Assembly: GCF_003254545.1 (NCBI RefSeq)
Contig: NZ_QJRH01000068.1
Location: 1-64,000, forward strand
Origin: Flavobacterium tistrianum
GTDB lineage: Bacteria > Bacteroidota > Bacteroidia > Flavobacteriales > Flavobacteriaceae
DNA length: 64,000 nucleotides
Reading direction: 5' to 3'
A program made the translations under genes and the position numbers. The notes under the pieces were generated by a model, which saw nothing but the letters and a program-made list of their open reading frames with translations, had not been told where the DNA came from and made no database searches. The number at the start of each line of letters is the position of its first letter. Positions within the stretch are counted from its first letter, which is position 1. Shown here one piece after another: positions 57,425 through 64,000 of this stretch.

Positions 57425-58549
57425 TTATTTAATCGCGTCCTGAATACTGATTTTTTCGCCATCTTTAGTTGCCACTAAAAATGCTGCGCCATATCCTTTA
57501 CTTTTAGCTTCTTGCAGATATTTTTGCGCTGTTTCGTAACTTGGAGTTTCTTCGTAGAAATATTTATAAATATTATTTTCGTACACCATAGTTACATTTT
57601 TAAGACCTTTAAAGTTTTTTGGTTCTAAAGGTGTTTTTTTTATGCTTGCAATAAGCTGCACTTTAAAGAATGTTCCTTTTGGAGCATTTTTAACAACAGC
57701 AACTGGAGTAGTTGTTTTTGGTTTTGCCTTAGTTGAAGTATCTCTTATGGGCCGACTATCCTCTAACTCAGTTCCTGAACCAAAGTATTCTCTTTTATAA
57801 CTTAAAATAGCTTCTGCAATCGCTCTTGCAATATCGTCTTGTCCTTCTTCTGAATTCAAGATATTCCCTTCTGCTGGATTAGAGACAAATCCTGTTTCAA
57901 CCAAAACTCTAGGCATATATGCTTTATGAAGTACCATAAAAGGTGCTTGTTTCACACCTCCATGTCGAAGTTTTTTTCCTAATTTTTCAAAGTTTTCTTC
58001 GATTTTAGTTGCTAGAGTAATACTATTATCCAAATATTCTTCCTGCATTAGAGTCATACCAATCATAGATTCTGGAGAATTTGGATCGTACCCTTCATAT
58101 TTACGTTTATAGTCTTTCTCTAATGTAATTACCGAGTTTTCTTTTTTCGCAGCTTCAAGGTTCGATGCTACTTTACTTAAACCCATTACATAAGTTTCAG
58201 TTCCGTCGGCCGCAGTATTTTTATTGGCGTTACAGTGAATAGAGACGAAAATATTTGAATTTGCTCTATTTGCAATATTGGCTCTTTCGACCAAATCAAC
58301 AAAAACATCTGTTTTACGAGTATAAATTACATTAACATTTGGATTTAGCTCTAATATCTTCCCTACTTTCAAAACAATAGCTAAAGCAATATTTTTTTCA
58401 ATTCGCCCACTGTAAACAGCACCAAAGTCATGATCTCCATGTCCAGCATCAAGTGTTACCTTAAATACATTTGACTGACTGTGAGCACAAAAAGACGATA
58501 TCGTTAGAAATAAAGTAAATATTACTTTAAATTTGTTAATTCCATTCAT
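57425..58549 (-). CDS. N-acetylmuramoyl-L-alanine amidase with SPOR-like C-terminus
   Basis: 374 residues from MNGINKFKVIFTLFLTISSF. The longer frame to 58615 is rejected because it adds residues ahead of this signal peptide. Amidase_3 domain: zinc ligands in TLDAGHGDHDFGA, Glu in EKNIALAIV, His in VSIHCNANKN and catalytic Glu in VLVETGFVSNPAEG. A Lys/Thr/Pro-rich linker (~270-300) leads to a SPOR-like domain (FFKVQLIASIKKTPLEPKNF...YLQEAKSKGYGAAFLVA) that would target it to septal peptidoglycan. Divergent from lptD. Confidence 0.92.
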   Translation of the reverse strand: MNGINKFKVIFTLFLTISSFCAHSQSNVFKVTLDAGHGDHDFGAVYSGRIEKNIALAIVLKVGKILELNPNVNVIYTRKTDVFVDLVERANIANRANSNIFVSIHCNANKNTAADGTETYVMGLSKVASNLEAAKKENSVITLEKDYKRKYEGYDPNSPESMIGMTLMQEEYLDNSITLATKIEENFEKLGKKLRHGGVKQAPFMVLHKAYMPRVLVETGFVSNPAEGNILNSEEGQDDIARAIAEAILSYKREYFGSGTELEDSRPIRDTSTKAKPKTTTPVAVVKNAPKGTFFKVQLIASIKKTPLEPKNFKGLKNVTMVYENNIYKYFYEETPSYETAQKYLQEAKSKGYGAAFLVATKDGEKISIQDAIK

Positions 58550-58626
58550 AAATCTAAAAGTTAATTTTAATAAAACGCAGCTGTTATAATTTTTAGAATT
58601 GATTATTTTTGCCAAAAAATTATATG

Positions 58627-58634
58627 TAAGTTTG
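58627..58634 (+). promoter_or_regulatory. -7 box of lptD
   Basis: TAAGTTTG fits TAnnTTTG. A TTG at 58609-58611 gives a short 15-bp spacing. The implied transcript start near 58641 lies downstream of the 58599 start of the longest frame and upstream of the TTG at 58683, which decides the lptD start. Confidence 0.5.
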
Positions 58635-58682
58635 ACGTGTCAAAAAACAAGCCATAATTTTACAAAAATAGCATTTAAACCT

Positions 58683-61334
58683 TTGCATACAAACTTATTT
58701 AATATCGTTTTAATATCATTTTTCCTAACTATAGGTTGTGGTAATTTATATTCGCAAGAAATAAAAAACAAAAAAAAGCCTTTACCTGCTGTAAAACAAA
58801 CAGATAAAGAAACTGCTGCGATTACAGATACCATAAAACTAGATACTGTTAAACCAAAAAAGACTTTTTTGGACGGAAAAGTTAGATATAAAGCCAAAGA
58901 TTATGCTAAAATTGACCAGAAAAAAAAGCTGATTACTTTATATAATGAAGCTGAATTATACTATAAAGATGTCGAATTAAAATCGGGTATAATTGTACTT
59001 AATTATGAAAAAGATGAAGTTTATGCAGGAAGAATTAAAGATTCTGCTGGCGTTTTAACGCAATATCCAAATTTCAAACAAGGCTCAAGCGAAGTACAGC
59101 CTGATTCTATCCGTTTTAATTTTAAAACCAAAAAGGCTTTAATTTATAATTCGAGAACAAAACAAGGCGAATTGAACATTAAGGCTTCTGTTACTAAAAA
59201 AGAAAACGACTCTGTTTACTTTTTAAAAGGAGCGCGTATTACAACTGCTCAAGATATTGACAATCCTGAATACTACTTTCAAACTAGTAGAATTAAATTT
59301 GTGCCAGGCAAAAAAATCGTTGCTGGCTTAACACAATTAGTAATTGCTGATGTTCCTACTCCGCTTGCATTGCCTTATGGTTTTTTCCCTTTAAGTAAAG
59401 AAAAAAGCGTTTCGGGTATTATCATTCCAAGTTATAATGATTCTAACACAAGAGGTTTCTCATTGCAAAATGGAGGTTATTATTTTGCTCTTAGCGATAA
59501 TTACGACTTAACTGTACTTGGAGATTATTATACGAACGGAAGTTACGCCATGCGATTTGAGTCGGCATATGCTAAGCGATATAAGTATAGAGGAAATGTC
59601 AATATCCGTTTTGAGAATTTAATTAACAGTGAACGTGGTTATCCTGACTATTCGAAACAGAACATTTACAATATTCAGTGGTCACACTCTAAAGACACAA
59701 AAGCAAACCCGAATTCTACTTTCTCTGCTTCTGTCAACATGGGTAGTAGTAAGTACTTTAAACAGTCTATCAACCAAGCAAATATTGGATCAAACTTAAA
59801 TAACACTTTAAGTTCTTCTATTTCATACAATAAAACTTTTAATACTATTCCTGGTTCTCGTATTTCGTTATCTGCAACCCACAGCCAGAATACGCAGACA
59901 GAAGACATTATTATGACGCTTCCGTCTCTACAAGGAAGTATTGACCGTGTATACCCGTTTGTTGGAAAAGATGGCGTAAAGAAAGGATTAATCAAGAATA
60001 TCAACTTGCAATATAATGTAAGCGGTAAAAATTATTTTAAAACAAAAGATTCGCTATTCTTCAAACCTCAGATGTTTGATGATGCACAGTTAGGTTTACA
60101 ACAGACTATTCCGTTGAGCACCAACTTTAAGATTTTTAAATATTTTAGTGCAGGAGCTTCCACAACTTACCAAGAAACGTGGGTTAATAAAACTATCCAG
60201 AAAGAATATGATCCAGCTGCTGGACAAACCATTAATAAAACTGTAAATGGTTTTGATGCTTTTAGAACATATAATTTCAGCACCAATTTAGGTACCACTA
60301 TTTACGGAACTTTCAATTTTGGAGCTGATAAAAAAATCCAATCTATTCGACACGTGATGCGTCCGAGTATTACATATGCTTACACGCCAAGTTTTGAAAA
60401 ATATTACGACACATATGCTGTAGACGCTTCTGGAAGAATTACTTCTGAATACACCAGATTCGAAAACGGATTATACGGAGCGCCAGGAAAAGAAAATTCT
60501 AACATTGTTGGTTTTGCTTTGAGCAATACTTTTGAAGCTAAAGTAAGAGACCGTGACAGCACAAAAACTGAGCCTAAAAAGATTATGCTGCTGAACAACT
60601 TGAACTTCAGCACAAGCTATAATTTCAACGCTGACGGAAAAAGCACATTTGGATGGCAACCTGTATTGGTTAGTGGTGGAACACAGTTTTTTGACAACAA
60701 AATGAACATGAATTTTGGTGCCACATTAGATCCGTACGCGATTGATAACGGTGGTAACAAAATTGACAAATTCAATATTGACAATGGCGGAAGTTTGTTT
60801 AGAATGACAAGTGCAAACGTAACTGTAAACTATTCATTCACGAACAAAGGAACAGGAAAAGAAAAAGAAAAAAATACTCAGAGCCAGCGAAATGGTGGTC
60901 GAAATGATGATTTGTTTGGAACAAATACAGATTTAAATGACAGCCGTAACAGCCAGTTTGCCAATGAACCTGAGAAAGAAGATGCCATTACGGAATTCTT
61001 TAATTCTAAAGTCCCGTGGGACATGACGCTTGCGTATTCATTAACGTATTCAAACGTAAAACGAGAGAATACTATTTCTGGAAACTCTATCATGATTTCC
61101 ATCAATACCGATCTTACTCCTAAATGGAAAGCAGGGGTTTCAACTGGTTACGATTTTGTACAAAAAGGGGTTACCTTTACACAATTCCGTTTTGAAAGAG
61201 ACTTATTGAGCTGGAGAATGGCCTTTAACTGGCAACCTCTTGGAACAAATTCTAACTGGAACTTCTTTATCGGAATTAAATCTGGTATGCTGAGCGATAT
61301 CAAATGGAACAAACGTAGCGTTTCAAACAGATAA
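58683..61334 (+). CDS. lptD: LPS-assembly outer-membrane protein LptD
   Basis: 883 residues starting at TTG (58683), giving signal peptide MHTNLFNIVLISFFLTIGCG. No ATG is available, and a promoter box lies between this and the earlier TTG at 58599. The periplasmic OstA/LptA-like jellyroll (~60-210: YRAKDYAKIDQKKKLITLYNEAELYYKDVELKSG) is followed by the LptD barrel (ADVPTPLALPYGFFPLSKEKSVSGIIIPSYNDSNTRGFSLQNGGYYFAL). The very large Asn/Tyr/Thr-rich extracellular regions are usual in Bacteroidota LptD. It inserts LPS into the outer leaflet with an LptE partner. Confidence 0.92.
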   Translation: MHTNLFNIVLISFFLTIGCGNLYSQEIKNKKKPLPAVKQTDKETAAITDTIKLDTVKPKKTFLDGKVRYKAKDYAKIDQKKKLITLYNEAELYYKDVELKSGIIVLNYEKDEVYAGRIKDSAGVLTQYPNFKQGSSEVQPDSIRFNFKTKKALIYNSRTKQGELNIKASVTKKENDSVYFLKGARITTAQDIDNPEYYFQTSRIKFVPGKKIVAGLTQLVIADVPTPLALPYGFFPLSKEKSVSGIIIPSYNDSNTRGFSLQNGGYYFALSDNYDLTVLGDYYTNGSYAMRFESAYAKRYKYRGNVNIRFENLINSERGYPDYSKQNIYNIQWSHSKDTKANPNSTFSASVNMGSSKYFKQSINQANIGSNLNNTLSSSISYNKTFNTIPGSRISLSATHSQNTQTEDIIMTLPSLQGSIDRVYPFVGKDGVKKGLIKNINLQYNVSGKNYFKTKDSLFFKPQMFDDAQLGLQQTIPLSTNFKIFKYFSAGASTTYQETWVNKTIQKEYDPAAGQTINKTVNGFDAFRTYNFSTNLGTTIYGTFNFGADKKIQSIRHVMRPSITYAYTPSFEKYYDTYAVDASGRITSEYTRFENGLYGAPGKENSNIVGFALSNTFEAKVRDRDSTKTEPKKIMLLNNLNFSTSYNFNADGKSTFGWQPVLVSGGTQFFDNKMNMNFGATLDPYAIDNGGNKIDKFNIDNGGSLFRMTSANVTVNYSFTNKGTGKEKEKNTQSQRNGGRNDDLFGTNTDLNDSRNSQFANEPEKEDAITEFFNSKVPWDMTLAYSLTYSNVKRENTISGNSIMISINTDLTPKWKAGVSTGYDFVQKGVTFTQFRFERDLLSWRMAFNWQPLGTNSNWNFFIGIKSGMLSDIKWNKRSVSNR

Positions 61335-61362
61335 ACAACTTTCGAATCAAAATAATTTCATT

Positions 61363-61743
61363 ATGAAAAAAATCATTTTTACCGAGAAAGCTCCGGCTCC
61401 AATCGGGCCTTATAATCAAGCTGTATTATCTGGAAACACACTTTATGCTTCTGGACAGATTGCAATCAATCCTGAGTCAGGAAAATTGATTACAGACAAC
61501 ATTAATGATGAAACTACTCAAGTTATGAAAAATATTGCCGCTATTCTTGAGGCAGCAAATATGACTTTTGAGAACGTTGTAAAGTCAACTATTTTCATCA
61601 TGGACATGAATAACTTCGGAGCAATAAATACCGTTTACGGTTCTTATTTTAACGAAAAAACCGCTCCAGCTCGTGAAACGGTTCAAGTGGCTTGTTTGCC
61701 AAAAAATGTTAATGTAGAAATTTCTATAATTGCTGTGCAATAG
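61363..61743 (+). CDS. ridA: RidA-family 2-iminopropanoate deaminase
   Basis: 126 residues, the standard RidA/YjgF length. Signatures: APAPIGPYNQAVLSGNTLYASGQIA, TTQVMKNIAAILEAANMTFENVVKSTIFIMDMNNF, and PARETVQVACLPKNVNVEISIIAV with the substrate-binding Arg. It clears reactive enamine/imine by-products of PLP enzymes. It lies 29 bp after lptD on the same strand. Its 3' end overlaps the convergent mgsA by 20 bp. Confidence 0.96.
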   Translation: MKKIIFTEKAPAPIGPYNQAVLSGNTLYASGQIAINPESGKLITDNINDETTQVMKNIAAILEAANMTFENVVKSTIFIMDMNNFGAINTVYGSYFNEKTAPARETVQVACLPKNVNVEISIIAVQ

Positions 61744-62098
61744 CATCTAATAATAATTGTGCCGTTGCTTCATTGGTTGCCAGCGGCACATTATGCACAT
61801 CGCAAACACGAATTAGCATATTAATATCTGCTTCATGCGGATGGCTTGACAAAGGGTCTTTAAAAAAGAAAACCATTTGCGTAATTCCTTCCGCTACCCT
61901 TCCAGCAATTTGCGCATCGCCTCCAAGAGGTCCAGAAAGCATTCTCTGAGTTTTAAATCCAGCAGCTTCTGCTTTTCCTCCCGTAGTACCAGTACCAATA
62001 AGTCTTATTTTTTCATTGTGCAAAACAGCTTCATTTTTAATCAAGAAATCAATTAAATCAGCTTTTTTTCCATCATGAGCAATAATGGCAATTTCCAT
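61724..62098 (-). CDS. mgsA: Methylglyoxal synthase
   Basis: 124 residues from MEIAIIAHDGKKADLIDF. The longer frame to 62134 is rejected because the conserved MxIALIAHD start begins here. Active site: HDGKK (His/Asp/Lys), GTGTTGGKAE (phosphate loop), MLSGPLGGDAQIAGRV (catalytic Asp in GGD) and FFKDPLSSHPHEADI. It converts dihydroxyacetone phosphate to methylglyoxal, a relief valve for sugar-phosphate overload. It lies 10 bp downstream of the GlcNAc-kinase gene, so it is probably in the same operon, fitting control of hexosamine influx. Confidence 0.96.
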   Translation of the reverse strand: MEIAIIAHDGKKADLIDFLIKNEAVLHNEKIRLIGTGTTGGKAEAAGFKTQRMLSGPLGGDAQIAGRVAEGITQMVFFFKDPLSSHPHEADINMLIRVCDVHNVPLATNEATAQLLLDAIAQQL

Positions 62099-62108
62099 AA
62101 AACCAGAA

Positions 62109-62960
62109 CTATTGATTAGCGACATGGTAAGCAATTAATCCATCAATAGGCCTTCTTAAAACATTACCTAATTGAAGTTCATATTTGTTAAATGTCTCTT
62201 GTAATTCATCTTTCAAATAAAACGCAATAGAACCAACAAAATGTACCGGAACTTCCTTGCAGTTATCGAATTGTTTGATGTAATTCTTAACGAAAGACTT
62301 CATTCCTTTGAAGATGATTTTTCTGCAGAATTCTGTGTCTTTATGCTTAATCAAGAATTTAGCGTAAGTAGCTAAATAAGCATTCGGGTTTGGCTCTTTA
62401 TATAATTTGTTTTTAATAAAATCTGGATCAACGTCGTACTCTTTTTCAAGCTCAACAGCCAATTCTTTAGGCATTTTATTAAAATAGTACTTTCTAATTA
62501 ATTCTTTTCCAAAAACGTTACCACTGCAATCATCCATTACAATATAACCTAATGATTGAACTTTTTGATGCAATGCTTTTCCATCAAAATAACTGCAGTT
62601 AGAACCTGTTCCTAAGATAGAAACAATTGCTTCTTCTCCTTTTGGAGTTGTTGCATAAACAGCAGCATAAGTATCTTCTTGAACGTCTACAATTGCGTTA
62701 GAAAAATATTCTTGAAAAATTCTTTTCAACCACTCTTTCATTCTGTCTGTACCGCAACCGGCACCGTAAAAGAATAAATGTGTAGCATTTTTTTTGTTTT
62801 GTAAGATATCAAAACGGTCATTTAATCTTTCGATAATTTCTGGCTCGTCTAGAATTTCAGGATTTAATCCTAAAGTTTGTGTTGTGAATAATACTTTTCC
62901 ATTATCATCTATCGCAATCCAATCGGCTTTAGTAGATCCACTGTCAACTATTAATTTCAT
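62109..62960 (-). CDS. BadF/BadG-family ATPase, probable N-acetylglucosamine kinase
   Basis: 283 residues, ASKHA sugar-kinase fold. Phosphate loop MKLIVDSGSTKADWIAID at the start, TLGLNPEI, FYGAGCGTDRMK, ILGTGSNCSYFDG and GYIVMDDCSGNVFGKELIRKYY. This family phosphorylates GlcNAc (or glucosamine) to the 6-phosphate. It would be the cytoplasmic entry enzyme for GlcNAc released by the chitin locus ~26 kb away, since the transporter there does not phosphorylate. It is followed by mgsA in the same direction. Confidence 0.88.
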   Translation of the reverse strand: MKLIVDSGSTKADWIAIDDNGKVLFTTQTLGLNPEILDEPEIIERLNDRFDILQNKKNATHLFFYGAGCGTDRMKEWLKRIFQEYFSNAIVDVQEDTYAAVYATTPKGEEAIVSILGTGSNCSYFDGKALHQKVQSLGYIVMDDCSGNVFGKELIRKYYFNKMPKELAVELEKEYDVDPDFIKNKLYKEPNPNAYLATYAKFLIKHKDTEFCRKIIFKGMKSFVKNYIKQFDNCKEVPVHFVGSIAFYLKDELQETFNKYELQLGNVLRRPIDGLIAYHVANQ

Positions 62961-63043
62961 TTGTTTAGTTTTTGGAATTAGGTTTTTCTATCTTTAACTT
63001 AAAAGTGTATTTTTTACATTAATTATAGAAGTGACAAAATAAG

Positions 63044-63075
63044 AAAATCCCGTTATTGTAAAGTAACGGGATTTT
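63044..63075 (-). terminator. Terminator after gap
   Basis: 12-bp perfect arms AAAATCCCGTTA/TAACGGGATTTT with an 8-base loop, 17 bp past the gap stop. Confidence 0.85.
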
Positions 63076-63091
63076 GCAAAAATATATATTA

Positions 63092-64000
<909 letters not shown>

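Overview
The window looks like chromosomal DNA from a Flavobacterium, close to F. johnsoniae. The support is the low GC content, Bacteroidota promoter boxes (TAnnTTTG), the absence of Shine-Dalgarno sequences, type IX secretion (T9SS) cargo with C-terminal sorting domains, a PorP/SprF partner, SusC/SusD proteins, bacillithiol synthesis and a GH18-GH18 chitinase of the F. johnsoniae ChiA type. I see no tRNA, rRNA, CRISPR array, transposase or prophage. One RNA gene, the signal recognition particle RNA, is present on the minus strand near 39.1-39.2 kb.

Layout. 1-8.4 kb: the 3' part of a giant repeat-rich adhesin-like T9SS protein (at least seven full 270-bp units), then a PorP/SprF outer-membrane protein and a PorE-like TPR/propeller/OmpA protein, all on the plus strand. 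8.5-13.1 kb: minus-strand genes for a CAP lipoprotein, PdxH, RNase Z, a small unknown protein, PyrB and PyrR. 13.3-14.8 kb: an unrecognised two-gene unit and a 57-residue lipoprotein. 15-18.4 kb: a YbiT-type ABC-F ATPase, a TlpA-like thioredoxin, and a divergent XRE regulator/small-protein pair around a perfect 22-bp palindrome.

18.6-36.5 kb is the centrepiece, a complete chitin utilisation locus. The minus strand carries chiA, a GH20 hexosaminidase, a GlcN-6-P deaminase fused to a PIG-L deacetylase, susD and susC. The plus strand carries a LytS-type kinase, a LytTR regulator and an MFS sugar transporter. A shared 13-mer lies upstream of both susC and the transporter gene. At susC it is repeated with 21-bp phasing, as expected for LytTR binding. 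The logic would be: secreted ChiA cuts chitin, SusC/D imports oligomers, GH20 releases GlcNAc, the MFS protein takes it into the cytoplasm, and the deacetylase-deaminase fusion delivers fructose-6-P. A BadF-type GlcNAc kinase at 62.1-63.0 kb could supply the missing phosphorylation step.

36.6-64 kb is mostly housekeeping: transaldolase, SDR, SRP RNA, glutaminyl cyclase, HutI, a HutG-like enzyme, a DEAD-box helicase, a TPR hybrid histidine kinase, a dicarboxylate symporter, chorismate synthase, an LpxH-like phosphoesterase, BshA, an Fe-S oxidoreductase pair, an MCE protein, a cell-wall amidase, LptD, RidA, methylglyoxal synthase, GlcNAc kinase and a partial GAPDH.

The intergenic spaces carry several families of palindromic or simple repeats, including one palindrome nested inside another (16.7-16.9 kb) and a GC-rich cruciform (37.9-38.0 kb). 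Several start codons were moved inward from the longest reading frame because a signal peptide, promoter box or hairpin fixes them. Three genes appear to use TTG.
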